Source: Phymatolithon calcareum (taxonomy: Eukaryota > Rhodophyta > Florideophyceae > Hapalidiales). Taken from it: a DNA stretch of 64,000 bases. Shown piece after piece: positions 22,128 through 32,583 of this stretch. The notes under the pieces were generated by a model. That model was not told where the DNA came from. It ran no database searches and was given only the letters and a program-made list of their open reading frames with translations. Made by a program: the position numbers and the translations under genes. Within the stretch, counting starts at the first letter, position 1; every line of letters begins with the position of its first letter. The stretch is taken from positions 1,860,001 to 1,924,000 of the forward strand of contig OZ345365.1 in assembly GCA_977006965.1 (NCBI GenBank), read 5' to 3'.

Positions 22128-22742
22128 TGCTTCAGGCTGAAAGGTTCGCCTTAAGCTTGGTAAGAGGGAGGAAGTTCCTGGAGCTTTCAGAAGAATACCA
22201 GGGAAGAGAAGATGATCTGGAAGACGTATCAAAGGACATTGGGTATCTCGGGGAAGAGGAACAACTTAAAGAAGCTTTGAAACAAGCGGAAGAAGGTATG
22301 GTGTCAAAAAAGCAACGCCTACAAGCAACAGTCAAAAGTCTGGTCTTTGGAAGAAGAGGGCTGGACAGTTAAAATCCCGATTGGAGTACCGAACGACGTA
22401 CTAGGAGTGCTATATATAAGGGACAGAACTGCGCGGTTGAGATACCTGAGAGTCATTTTCAACAGAGTTCCATTGTGGAGAAAATCCATTTTGGCGAAAT
22501 ACATTGGGACTTGTGCTGTGGTGGAGCTTATCGTGTTGCAAAGTATACTACGGTCTATGAAGATGGACCAAGAAACGGAATATGAATGCAAAAGACTTAC
22601 TCGGGCCCTCACAGGGAGAGAAATTCGGATTAAAGACATATTAGAAGGGTAGTAGAGAGATGAGTATGGAAAACAGCGAGAAGCTGCCTTGTTACTCAAA
22701 TTGAGGCTTTGGGAGCTTTTAAAATAAATCAGGATATATCCC
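22128..22742 (+). mobile_element. 5'-truncated LINE 3' end, unit 1 copy (shared with unit 2)
   Basis: The insert encodes the C-terminal region of the same LINE family as at 13120 (QAERFALSLV, then ECKRLTRALTGREIRIKDIL) and ends GGGAGCTTTTAAAATAAATC and ATATCCC. A 12-bp duplication CGTTATATTCTT lies at 22116-22127 and 22743-22754. Units 3 and 4 have the empty target (near 46203 and 58677). Unit 2 carries the same insertion at the same place (34886). Confidence 0.9.
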
Positions 22743-23200
22743 CGTTATATTCTTAGATGAGATTGCTGTCAAGTATTGGGGCTATTACTGGAAGTGGGCC
22801 AAGCTCGTACAGTACCTCCCCTCTAACTGCAAACCCCTTAACTGCAATTCCTGCAGAACTGCAACCGGATTCCTTTCCCGACAAAAATCGACCTAGAAGT
22901 ATCGAAATGTTAAGGGCACTTGCAAGACTGCAAACTGCAATCCCCCCCAAAAAAGAAAGCCGTTATTTTTCGTTTATTTTTTAGAGGTGCGTTGCACGTG
23001 AGGCGGTCACTGTAAATATCAGTACATCATGATCAATCCATCTGCTCTTCACCACTGGAGCCATTTTGCTCAAATATATCCGTATGACGCTGAAGATTCT
23101 GGAGCACCACGACGATTGCCAACAGAGAGTTCGGTCGGCGGTTACGCGTACTCAGCACAAGAGTTAAGAGTCCCTGCCCCAGGTTAGGATCACTGATATG

Positions 23201-23367
23201 GATTGGATTGGATTTCTGTTTAATTGAAGCTCCCATTGTCAATTATCATTGCACCTGAGAGACTTTTCGTTGCGCTACAATCCTTGGCTTACGCTCTCAT
23301 TTAAGTAGTTGAATTCGGTCATTTTCTTTGGACAGTATCAACTGCCATTTCCGGCATCTCTTTTCGG
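23201..23367 (-). mobile_element. Short retroposon, 167 bp, unit 1 copy (shared with unit 2)
   Basis: The 3' tail on the minus strand is a run of TCCAA pentamers after GGGAGCTTCAATTAAACAGA. A 13-bp duplication flanks it (GATCACTGATATG at 23188-23200 and GATCGCTGATATG at 23368-23380, one mismatch). Units 3 and 4 have the single uninterrupted target. A 60-bp truncated relative is at 55122. Confidence 0.85.
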
Positions 23368-23874
23368 GATCGCTGATATGTAGCGCGGAGATTCCGGCAC
23401 CTCGCGCAAATCTTGCGACGCAAGTCTACTACAAGAAAGTGCACTTCCAGCCGCCTCCAGCGCCTGTGACTCTAAGGTGGACGGACAGGTGTCGTGCTGA
23501 GACTGGGCACGCTTCCGGGACCTGAAAAATAGTTGCAAAAATCTACGCATGTCAAACTCATACCTTTTTCGCACCATGGGTGTATAGGGTTGTTTTCAGG
23601 GCTGCCTTGGAGCGCAAAAGAGCACCAACATGCCATGTTGGTGGATGGAGTGCGATGATGTCTGCGCAGGACGTCATCGGGATTCGCAGCTTGTCGAGCA
23701 CGTCTGAAGGCCGATTAATACTTTCAGATCTTTCCTGCGACAATCAATTCGTATTGTCATCATGCTCGAATTCATTGGAACACTTGTCGCCATGGGAAAC
23801 TTTTAACTAGCGTGTTCGCCCGAACCTGATCTGAAAAATCTAGATATGGAGCCAGAGACATCCCCATCTGCCTC

Positions 23875-26838
23875 GTGCAGACCTACATTATTGCTTGCGC
23901 CGTCTTACCTCTAATTGCTATGGGCAATCTCGGAAGCGCCCTACGCAAAGATCCAAACAGTACACGAGCAGACTTGAATCACTCCGTCTTATCACCTGGA
24001 CGTGAAATCCGTGAACATGGCACCAATGTTGAAAATCGCGCGCCGGAAGACCCTCATCGTGCCATAGATCTGTACACTCGCGCAATCGACGAACAAGGGG
24101 ATGTGGAGTCCATGAACAGATTGGCGCTCTTGTTTCAGCATGGTGCGGACGGTGTACCTGTGGATATCCCTCGCGCAGTTGCTCTGTATACTTCGGCCGT
24201 TGAAGGAGGACACGGAGAGGCGATGAACAACCTCGGAATGTTGCTTCAGGATGGAGCTGAAGGAGTTCCGGCAAACCCACGCCGCGCTGTGGAGCTCTAT
24301 AGTTGTGCCATTGAAGAAGACGAGAATGTTGACGCCATGCTCAACTTGGGGAATCTACTCCAAGATGGCGCGGACGGTGTTGCGGCAGATCCAGTTCGTG
24401 CTACTGAACTATACATCCGGGCAATTGATGAGGCGGCAAACGTGTGCGCTATGGAAAGCCTGGCAGATTTGCTGATAAGTGGAGCAGAAGGAGTACCAGC
24501 GGACCCACGTCGGGCTGTGAAGCTGTACAATCGTGCCATCGAGGATTACGGGCATGTGCCTGCCATGACCAAGTTGGGTAGCTTGCTCCAAGATGGTGCA
24601 AAGGGTGTCCCAGCACATCCTCTCAGTTCTATTGAACTATACACGCGAGCAATTGATGAGGGCGCAAGCGTGGAGGCCATGCACAAATTGGGAATGTTGA
24701 TTGAGGACGGAGCTGAAGGAGTACCGGCAGACACGGTTCGTGCGGTGGAGCTGTATAATCGTGCTATCGAAGAAGGTAGATATGTTCCAGCCATGTACAA
24801 CCTTGGGCTCGTACTCCAATATGGCGCGGACAATATTTCGGCAGATCCTGCTGCTGCTCTTGAGCTATACAGACGGGCAGTTGATGAAGGAGCAGACACA
24901 GTTGCCATGTACACCATGGCACACTTGCTGATTGGTGGAGCTGAAGGAGTACCGGCAGACCCAGCTCTTGCGATGGAGCTATATAATCGAGCCATCGAGG
25001 AAGGCCAGGATGCTGAAGCTATGACCAGCTTGGGGCTCATACTTCAACACGGTGCAGAGGGTATTCCGCCAGACCCGATTCGTGCTTACAAGCTATATGA
25101 ACGAGCAATTGATGAGGGCGCAAACGTGAATGCAATGATGAACATGGCAAATCTGCTTCAAGAGGGAGCTGAAGGAGTACCAGCAGACCTGACTCGAGCG
25201 GTGGAGGTATATAATCGAGCCGCCGAGGAAGGACAGGATGCTGAAGCTATGAGCACCTTGGGGCTCATACTTCAACACGGTACGGAGAGCATTCCACCAG
25301 ATCCGATTCGTGCTTATAAGCTATATGAACGAGCAATTGATGAGTGCGCAAACGTAGTCGCAATGACCAACCTGGCAGATCTGCTTGTAAAAGGGGCTGA
25401 GGGAGTACCGGCAGACCCGTGTCGAGCGGTCGAGCTATACAATCGTGCCATCGCGGAAGGCCAGTGTTCTGAAGCTATGAACAACTTGGGGCTCTTGCTT
25501 CAACATGGCGCAGACGGTGTTCCGGCCGATCCGGTTCGTGCTTCTGAACTATACACACGTGCAATTGATGAGTGCGCAAACGTAGTCGCAATGGCCAACC
25601 TTGCAGATCTGCTTGTAAAAGGAGCTGATGGAGTACTGGCCGACCCTGCTCGAGCGGTCGAGCTATATAATCGAGCAGTCGAGGAAGGCCAGGATGCTGA
25701 CTCAATGAACGATTTTGGGCACTTGCTTCAACATGGCGCAGACGGTGTTGCTGTCGATCCGGTTCGTGCTTTTGAACTATACACACGTGCTATTGATGAG
25801 TGGACGAACGTGGCCGCAATGACCAACCTGGCAAATTTGCTTGAAAGGGGAGCTGAAGGAGTACCGGCAGACCCGCCTCGAGCGGCCGAGCTATATAATC
25901 GAGCCATCGCGGAAGGCGATGAGTGGGCGAGCGTGCCCGCAATGACTAACCTGGCATATATGCTTGAAAAGGGAGCTGAAGGAGTACCGGTAGATCCTGC
26001 TCGAGCGGTGGAGCTATATAATCGAGCAGTCGAGGAAGGCGAAAACTATTGTGCTATGAACAATTTGGGGCTCTTGCTTCAATATGGTGCGGAGGGTGTT
26101 GCCGTCGATCCAGTTCGTGCTTTTGAACTATACTCACGTGCAATTGATGAGGCCGCAGACGTAGTCGCAATGGCCAACCTGGCAAATATGCTTGAGAGAG
26201 GAGCTGAAGGTGTACCGACAGACCCTATTCAAGCGGTGGAGTTATATAATCGAGCCGTCGAGGAAGGCAAGGACTATTTCGCCATGAATAACTTGGGGCT
26301 CTTGCTTCAATATGGCGCAGAGGGTGTTCCGCCAGATCCCTTACGTGCTGCTGAGTTATATACATGTGCAATTGAAGAGGACGCACACGTGACGGCGATG
26401 GTCAACTTCGGAACTCTGTTGGAAAAAGGAGCTGAAGGAATACCAGCAGATCCAGCTCGTGCGGTGGAGCTCTATAATAGGGCCGTGGAAGACGGAGATG
26501 ATGTTGATGCAATGATCCGATTGGGGAGTTTGCTCCAAAATGGCGCAGACGGAGTTCCGGAAGATCTATCCCGTGCCTCGCATCTCTATTCACGTGCCGT
26601 CGAGAAGGGAAACGTAGCTGCTATTTTGAAACTTGGACACATACTCGAGCAAGGCGGAGAAGCTGTGCAAGCAGATATGATTCGTGCTACGGAACTGTAT
26701 TCTCGTGCCATTGACGAGTCCGCAGATGTCAATGCAATGGTGAGCCTGGCGTTGCTGGTGAGACGAGGTGGAGACCATGTGCAGGCGGACCCATCTCGGG
26801 CTATGCAGTTGATAAAACAGGCATACTTCTCAGTGTAG
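23875..26838 (+). CDS. Sel1-like repeat protein, copy 1 (24 units, probably secreted)
   Basis: The open frame gives 987 residues from a GTG at 23875; the first in-frame ATG is at 23920. The stretch YIIACAVLPLIAMGNLGSA at residues 4-22 is a good signal-peptide core, so translation probably starts upstream of the ATG, perhaps in an undetected 5' exon (the sequence before ACC TAC ends TGCCTCGTGCAG, acceptor-like). After a ~50-residue polar linker come 24 units of 38 residues with helix A like AM-NLG-LLQ, turn GAEGVPADP, and helix B RAVELYNRAIEEG. This is the Sel1-like (TPR-related) alpha-alpha solenoid. Units alternate between two subtypes, giving a 76-residue super-repeat; unit 16 has three extra residues. 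Sel1-like proteins are protein-binding scaffolds; no partner can be named. The frame is fully open despite extreme repetitiveness. Confidence 0.9.
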   Translation: MQTYIIACAVLPLIAMGNLGSALRKDPNSTRADLNHSVLSPGREIREHGTNVENRAPEDPHRAIDLYTRAIDEQGDVESMNRLALLFQHGADGVPVDIPRAVALYTSAVEGGHGEAMNNLGMLLQDGAEGVPANPRRAVELYSCAIEEDENVDAMLNLGNLLQDGADGVAADPVRATELYIRAIDEAANVCAMESLADLLISGAEGVPADPRRAVKLYNRAIEDYGHVPAMTKLGSLLQDGAKGVPAHPLSSIELYTRAIDEGASVEAMHKLGMLIEDGAEGVPADTVRAVELYNRAIEEGRYVPAMYNLGLVLQYGADNISADPAAALELYRRAVDEGADTVAMYTMAHLLIGGAEGVPADPALAMELYNRAIEEGQDAEAMTSLGLILQHGAEGIPPDPIRAYKLYERAIDEGANVNAMMNMANLLQEGAEGVPADLTRAVEVYNRAAEEGQDAEAMSTLGLILQHGTESIPPDPIRAYKLYERAIDECANVVAMTNLADLLVKGAEGVPADPCRAVELYNRAIAEGQCSEAMNNLGLLLQHGADGVPADPVRASELYTRAIDECANVVAMANLADLLVKGADGVLADPARAVELYNRAVEEGQDADSMNDFGHLLQHGADGVAVDPVRAFELYTRAIDEWTNVAAMTNLANLLERGAEGVPADPPRAAELYNRAIAEGDEWASVPAMTNLAYMLEKGAEGVPVDPARAVELYNRAVEEGENYCAMNNLGLLLQYGAEGVAVDPVRAFELYSRAIDEAADVVAMANLANMLERGAEGVPTDPIQAVELYNRAVEEGKDYFAMNNLGLLLQYGAEGVPPDPLRAAELYTCAIEEDAHVTAMVNFGTLLEKGAEGIPADPARAVELYNRAVEDGDDVDAMIRLGSLLQNGADGVPEDLSRASHLYSRAVEKGNVAAILKLGHILEQGGEAVQADMIRATELYSRAIDESADVNAMVSLALLVRRGGDHVQADPSRAMQLIKQAYFSV

Positions 26839-27446
26839 AGCTTGCAAGAGCTTGGATCGTAGGGCCCATCAGTCTTGAAATATTGCAGTATACTGTACAG
26901 TGTTGTAAAGATTTTTGGGTGAAAATTATCAGCGCCCTAAACTAATGAGACCGCTTAAGCGCCCACTTATTCCCTGCAAATCTGACCCCCCCTGACGAGA
27001 AAACTGTACCAAACGCATTACATTTCGTCGGGCACCTCAAGACGATTAGTCCTGATGCCTTGCTCGCAGAACCGGCGCATGGCGGCACAGTGGTAATGCG
27101 GGCCGTTCGCGTGAACTGCTTATGGAGCAGATGGCACCTCCCAGGCGTACTCGGTTACGGGGGGGAGACAGTGTGTGAAGTAGGATGGGTGTACTTGTAC
27201 TTAATTCCGAATTGCCGAGTATTCTAGCTTATGTAAGATCCATCTACAGGGGGGAGCTCGAGACTGATTTGGCTTAGACTGTCGTCTATTGCAGACAGTG
27301 AACCGCACGCAATCGAGACGTTTCGGTTCGCAACGTGTGCGTGCCGCTAGGTGCTGGCAATGTAGCGTAAGCTTTGCAGGTAGTCTCGTGAGCTATGCTC
27401 GGTGCTCTACACAGCGAGCATTTGTTTCGGTTAGGTCTGCTGTAGG

Positions 27447-27473
27447 CTATTGTCGGTACGCAACCGACAATAG
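27447..27473 (+). other. Conserved 10-bp-stem hairpin, unit 1
   Basis: CTATTGTCGG, loop TACGCAA, CCGACAATAG. The same 27 nt occur unchanged at 40179-40205, 50354-50380 and 62372-62398. It lies about 0.6 kb after each Sel1-like stop and is followed by a T-rich stretch (GTGTTTTT in units 2-4, GTGTTTAT here). Function unknown; it could be a 3'-end or small-RNA structure. Confidence 0.6.
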
Positions 27474-28102
27474 TGTTTATCCTCTCGTCTTGAACGTCAA
27501 TCTCGAGTGATCGTTTCTTTACCGTTGCCTGTCTTGATGAGGGTGCGCCAGGCTAAGCACATGTAACCGAGAGATGAATCGTTCATATGTCGAGGGAGGA
27601 CTGTCTGCCTGGGTGGCGATTGATGAGAGATGATAGGTACTTCTCGCAGGATCGAATCTGCGACACCTCCCATGACACAAGAAGTCAGTCACAATCAGAA
27701 GCTCCTCAGAAGGACAAAAAATCTTCGCTAAAACCTTCGGCAGCTCTAAAAGCCCTCTTACGAGCTCTCTCGCCTAAGTCTTGAACGGCTCTTGGGACCA
27801 AGCATCGCAAGAGGAACTTGATGTCGTCTCGCCTGACCGCGAGCCGAATACTGTCGCTTATGGGGAGCCATTGTACGAGCGCCAAGCTCTAGGACCGATT
27901 GGGGTTTGAGTTTCCTATTAGTTCTGGAAACTTCGGATTGTCACTAACCGGAGAACGGTTTAGAGAGTAGAAGAAGTGCGATAATGCTGCATCTTCAACA
28001 AGTGCGACCATAGTTCATAGGGGTCATCAAACTCTTCTTGCAATTTGCGTGATTATTAGATAGCTTTTATTCTCTGGTGCCCATGCAGAGGATCAGCAGC
28101 AC

Positions 28103-28468
28103 GTGACGCAGCGAAGTTATTGTCAAGTGCTGCCCAAGCATCTCATCGATAACACATTTGCCACGCGCATTGCTCGTCGACGTTTAGTCGCTACAGAACG
28201 TACATTGGCATTCGGGAGCGGTGTTAGAACCCACTTAACTCCCAAGAGAAAGAAATGGAGGACTGAAGATGTCATGATGACTACTTGTGCCTTTCAAAAC
28301 AATTGCAGAGTTGGGAAATTCAGGACGACCACCCTCTTGTGCTCATCATGGAATAGGCGTGACAGTGCAACACTATATATTTGTGGCGCTTCTACTGGTA
28401 GGAACTGTTTCACTAAGCATGTTCAAGACGTCCATGAGCGTGATGCATTTGACGAGCCTGATAATTAG
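28103..28468 (+). other. Unidentified open frame kept in units 1 and 3
   Basis: A 121-codon frame without a good ATG (RSYCQVLPKHLIDNTF, then LVATERTLAFGSGVRTH). The corresponding frame in unit 3 (from about 53805) is open until a SINE interrupts it at 54055. No family recognised, and an overlapping frame is equally open, so coding status is doubtful. Confidence 0.25.
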
Positions 28469-28700
28469 TAGTTTTCGATTGCAAAATTAAATAATTCTCA
28501 TTCTCTCAATTGAGGAAAAAATCTCGTCACAGAGACACTAGAGGACGTCCCTAATTTAGGGTTCCCTACGTTAGCAAATCGCTCCCTATCATACAGGGGT
28601 CGGAAGTCTAAAAGAATACTACAATATCAAAATTATTTCGCACGGTTGAAAAACGTTTGTTCTTGTTGCGAAGAATAAATTATTTTTTCGTGTCATGCGC

Positions 28701-30370
28701 GCAACAGAGATAAACATTGCACGAAGAAGTAGTTTTTCAAATAAAATTTGGATTCAAAAATATAACCAAAATTACGTTCTGAGCGAAAAATATATTGCTG
28801 TTCCTAGCCCGTGCAGCATGTCACGTGCAGTGTAACGGAGGCGGCACCCGTGCCTCACACCAATGCCACCCTGCCGAACAATCTAGCGTCAATCAGCCAT
28901 AAGCCACTCAGTCTATAGATTGTGTGTACAGTACAGAATGAGACGAACATTACTTGATTCGAGACCTTGTTGAGGGGAGTTTCTTCTTTCCTAGATGGCT
29001 CAGCACAGTTAGTTCTACTTTTGCTTCATTCTGGAGCGCTTTCTGCAGGTACAGAACTGCCGCGCGGTGGGCAAGAGGTACCTCAGCAAATGTTAGCTGC
29101 TCACGCTGCACATACGTGTGGCGCATTATTCAAGAGGTAATCGGCAGGGAGAACAAGTGTTCCTGGTCCTTTGTTTGTTCGAGGCGTGGCGCCATATTCA
29201 AGGGGTAATCGGCAGGGAGAGCAAGTGTTCCTGGTCCTATGCTTGTTCAGAGCGCACGGTGCTTGATACTATCTTCAGACATAGTTGAAAGATGCCGTGA
29301 CTGTTTATTTTCCAAACATGTTTGTATGTAATGCACGGTCGCGGGGGTTCCTCTATTAGGAAGACAGCATGCTACGAGAACATGTTGAGGACTGCCAGAT
29401 TCGGTGCTTGCCAACCCTGCGGCAATGGACCATACATCAGAGGTAAAGCTGGCATTTCTTAAAGAGTACAGTGTGTACTTAGTGGGCCCACTTTCAAATG
29501 TAAGGACTGTAGGCGGACATTCCTACATGAAGTTGAAGCGGCAGCGTAAAGTCGTGAAGCTCAAATCATGTTTGTTAGGCCTGAATTTGCTTTGCATTTA
29601 GGCGCAACATATAGCAATGGGTGCCAATACAACTTTGAAATGGGCGTCAATTCACGTACTAGTGTTTCTTTCAAAGGGTACTAAGCTGAACCAGCGGACG
29701 AAGATGTAGACATTGCTTTGCCGCGCAGGTAATTGCAGTGTTCGCGATTAAGGAAGTCCCGTAGCGCAAAAAGCGTAAGCACAAGACGTTTTTGCCAATT
29801 GAAAACTTCAATCAACCACCGTGCGCTCTGAACAAGCATAGGACCAGGAACACTTGCTCTCCCTGCCGATTACCCCTTGAATATGGCGCCACGCCTTGAA
29901 CAAACAAAGGACCAGGAACGCTTGTTCTCCCTGCCGATTACCTCTTGAATAATGCGCCACACGTATGTGCAGCGTGAGCAGCTAACATTTGCTGAGGTAC
30001 CTCTCGCCCACCGCGCAGCAGTTCTGTACCTGCAGAAAGCGCTCCAGAATGAAGCAAACGTAGACCACACAGTCCTGCGCCATCCCCCTAAACAATGTTC
30101 TGATGCACGTCATGTGCGTCTCTGTACACCGAGAATGGCTTCCAGCTGAATACCATGGGACTGACGTGGGATTGTTCGGTCACGTAGTCGAGGCACGGGT
30201 GCCTAGGCACGGGTGTCGACACCGTCGTCATCATGACGTCTCCCGTTACAGGCAGAAGGAGTCATTCAGTGCTACATATTTGTCGCTCAGAAGCTAATTT
30301 TAGATTATATTTTGGGATACAATTTTTTTTGAAAATCTAGTTCTGCGCGCTATGTTTATCAGGGCTTCAA
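28701..30370. mobile_element. Foldback-type transposon with ~550-bp inverted arms
   Basis: The arms at about 28701-29260 and 29818-30370 are inverted copies. The inner ~250 bp are nearly identical, covering the region that reads STFASFWSAFCRYRTAA on either strand; the outer parts are more diverged, with indels. Each inner arm also has a short direct repeat around AATCGGCAGGGAGA. The element sits between GCGC (28697-28700) and GCGC (30371-30374). Unit 3 has the uninterrupted junction TCATGCGCGAGATTT near 54688. The central loop (29261-29817) has no recognised gene. Long arms fit foldback or some Mutator-like elements; the 4-bp duplication is short, so class is uncertain. Confidence 0.82.
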
Positions 30371-30373
30371 GCG

Positions 30374-30433
30374 CGAGATTTATTTATTTTGAGCGAAATG
30401 CTGCAGCATTTCGCTCAAAATAAATAAATCTCG
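30374..30433. repeat. Perfect 60-bp palindrome
   Basis: The sequence from CGAGATTTATTTATTTTGAG at 30374 to its exact complement ending AAATCTCG at 30433 is a perfect palindrome centred on CTGCAG. At the matching place between units 3 and 4 (about 54690) only one half-arm is present. It directly adjoins the right end of the foldback element. Confidence 0.95.
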
Positions 30434-30654
30434 ATGGAGAGTTTTTTATAGCTATCAAAGACGAAAATAAATAAAAAATAGTATTTTGACAGCCGCAGGT
30501 GGTGGGAACATTCCAAATTACCACTAAATGGTAAGTGTTCTATGTATTCTTGAGTTGAAGAGAAGATGCGGAAGTAATGAAACTTTCGCTTGGGGTATAG
30601 GTCGTTTTTTCGACTTTTCCGCATCCTCTGCGGCCTCCAGTACAGGGGTGGCAC

Positions 30655-30851
30655 CAATTCTACTGCTATTGCAGTAAGTCGCAATAAACTGCAATAAAAG
30701 CTCAATAGCAACAGAGTTCCTTATTGCAGTCATTATTGCGACGCGGCGCCTTACTGCAGTTATTGCGTACTCATATTCCTGAATGCTGAGATAACAACGG
30801 AGCTGCGTGGCACCGTAAGGTCACCTTACTAAGGTGAAACCCTTACGGTGC
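30655..30851. repeat. Cluster of TTATTGCAGT-like motifs and a terminal hairpin at the protease truncation point
   Basis: Between 30660 and 30770, variants of ATTGCAGT/ACTGCAAT recur about eight times on both strands. At 30810-30820 and 30841-30851, GCACCGTAAGG and CCTTACGGTGC form an inverted pair. The protease pseudogene starts a few bases later. The same arrangement is at 54940-55210 before the unit 4 pseudogene. Clustered short motifs next to an inverted end look like a transposon terminus, so a transposon end may have replaced the protease 3' half. Confidence 0.5.
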
Positions 30852-30868
30852 TAAGAGGTCGGCAAAGA

Positions 30869-31657
30869 AGGTGAAATGGCAATGCCAATCACAAGCTGCC
30901 GACCACGCGCAACATCCAGAGGGTATTGCGGGAGCATGAATGCTCGACGGTCATCTTGTCGTGCAATCGATTCGACAAATGTCGCTAATCCAGCATAGTC
31001 TCCTCGGAATGGCGCAAGCGTAGTAAGAACAACCACATCATTGCCCTGACCAGAAGTCACCGTCTCGTTGGCGGCAGTTTCATAACTTGCCGGAATGCAC
31101 GCCGTCTGCAGCGGATAGACGGAGACTCTCGGATCATCTGGTCCAACTTAACCGGAAATGGCGTAGAAGTATCTCCGGCGCACGCTATCGTCTCCGAAAA
31201 GCCAGAAGCGCGCATCAGCTGGCGATCGTCGCTGATGAAAGACGCAATGCGCTGAAGAGAGAATTTTATCCGGACCAATGAACATTCCGGAGCAAATTGG
31301 TGTCATCTTACGCATGTTGAGGCCGCCCGTCCATGCCTCGTCGCTTTCCACGATGGACACCACGCCAGATAGGGGTACACCGTTGTATGTGGTAGCATCC
31401 TCTGGAACTGCAACACTCTCTACAAGTCCTCTACAACGCGCAATGCTGCGCTTTCCGCGCCGTATACCCCCGTCTGGTCTAGTCTTGACGCGACTTCCGA
31501 GCACACCGGAACGCCGAATAGGTCCGCTGCCTCCCGTGTGCGGAATGGACTGGTCGTGAAGAAAGACCACTTGGGCGCGAGCCGAGCATGCAAGCAATAC
31601 GAATGGAAGCACAAGCAAGAGCGCGAAAGTCGCGAGCGGCGAGTTTGCGCGCGCCAT
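30869..31657 (-). pseudogene. Truncated serine protease pseudogene, unit 2
   Basis: Very close to the intact protease from its ATG (31657) with the signal peptide and the SSAHC histidine, but codon 170 is TAA instead of AAA. Homology resumes after the stop through the GND aspartate and ends at about residue 262 (DIAISP-like), so the part with the catalytic serine and the whole tail is gone. The break is at the hairpin ending 30851. The same stop and break occur in unit 4, so both defects arose before those copies separated. Confidence 0.92.
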
Positions 31658-32583
31658 TGTTTGCGCAGACGGCCAAACGCTGCGGGCGATACTGTCGGGC
31701 GTATATCCTTGCGGTTTCCGCCATGAGTGTACAGGTGCCGCGGGGGCTCATGGCGGAGGCCCGAGCGAAAGTGTCAGTACCCGAATCGTGGGAATTCAGA
31801 AATCAGGCCCAGGTGAACGAGAAAAGGTCGGGACGTAGTGGGTGCGAATTTAACGAGAGAGTCAGATGCAGACACTGCCCGCAGGCAGTGGATTTCCATG
31901 AGATAGAATTTGCCAGCTGTTAAACACCGCGCACGCGGGTTTGACATTGTCACAAATTGTTGACTCCTTGTCCGTAGATCTCGGTTGCCGTCGGCCACAG
32001 GTAGAATGCGGTATAACGACTCAGTGAAATGGAGGGTAGTGGAATTGGGAGGATCGTTCCTCAGCGCCCTGCTGCAGGGCCTTCAACGTACTTTCTGCGG
32101 CAGTTGTTTGTGGCATCAGCTAAACGGAAGAACTCCACAACTGAATTTTCGCAGGTCGACGCATGAACATTGACCTTTTTACCTTCTCATATCAGCCCAG
32201 TCATAAGAACCGCTGGATGACGGAATCGGGCCGAACAGGGCTGTGTATTCCTACAATTAGCGTTAAAGTCAATTTAAAGTTGCACAGGGCGGTTCATACC
32301 GATTTGAGAAAAGATCGCTCGCTATAATATGCTCACGACGGAGACCCGCGCCCCTAATTGTTCTCAAATGCTGTTTCATGGCACGGGCAGGCCCACATCA
32401 AGAAGAAGAAGGTTATTTTCATTTAAAAGTTATCAACGCATCTGCCGACGCGTGGGGTAGCTTTCCTAGTGCCAAGTGGTTTGGATGGATTCTGTTTAAA
32501 GAAGAGTTTCTTTTTTCGGTGTAACACGATTCAGAGGACTACAAAAACCCACCTCTGGTCTCCTTCGGTACCTCAAGGGGGAA

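Larger units (their letters stand above)
26839..28700. other. 3' flank of Sel1-like copy 1, shortened
   Basis: The first ~850 bp match the 3' flanks of the other copies, including the hairpin at 27447. At about 27685 the sequence jumps to what is position 43626 in unit 2, so about 3.2 kb are missing, with AAGAAGT as possible filler. At about 27938 another ~480 bp, present in unit 3 (53170-53645), are missing; both parent ends carry CTAACCGGAG, a microhomology. No confident gene. Confidence 0.6.
18149..30850. repeat. Tandem unit 1 (protease, Sel1-like gene, 3' flank, linker)
   Basis: This is the first of about four paralogous blocks, near-identical by eye over most shared parts. Its own features are the only intact protease; a hAT MITE at 20874; a SINE at 21694; a ~3.2-kb deletion of 3' flank at about 27685 relative to unit 2; a second small deletion at about 27938; and a foldback element at 28701. 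It shares the insertions at 22128 and 23201 with unit 2. Confidence 0.8.

Noticed and set aside
24297-26778. Long antisense and alternative-frame open frames inside the Sel1-like genes (up to 164 codons; similarly in the other copies)
   Set aside because: They mirror the periodic codons of the repeat units, recur at each unit and have biased Ser/Ala/Arg content; they are shadows of the real frame.
27250-27600. A spliceosomal snRNA or RNase P RNA in the conserved 3' flank
   Set aside because: No diagnostic U1, U2, U4, U5 or U6 core sequence was found; only the hairpin is notable.
28954-30070. Two matching protein genes on opposite strands
   Set aside because: They are the two arms of the foldback element; the matching translation follows from the inverted repeat.
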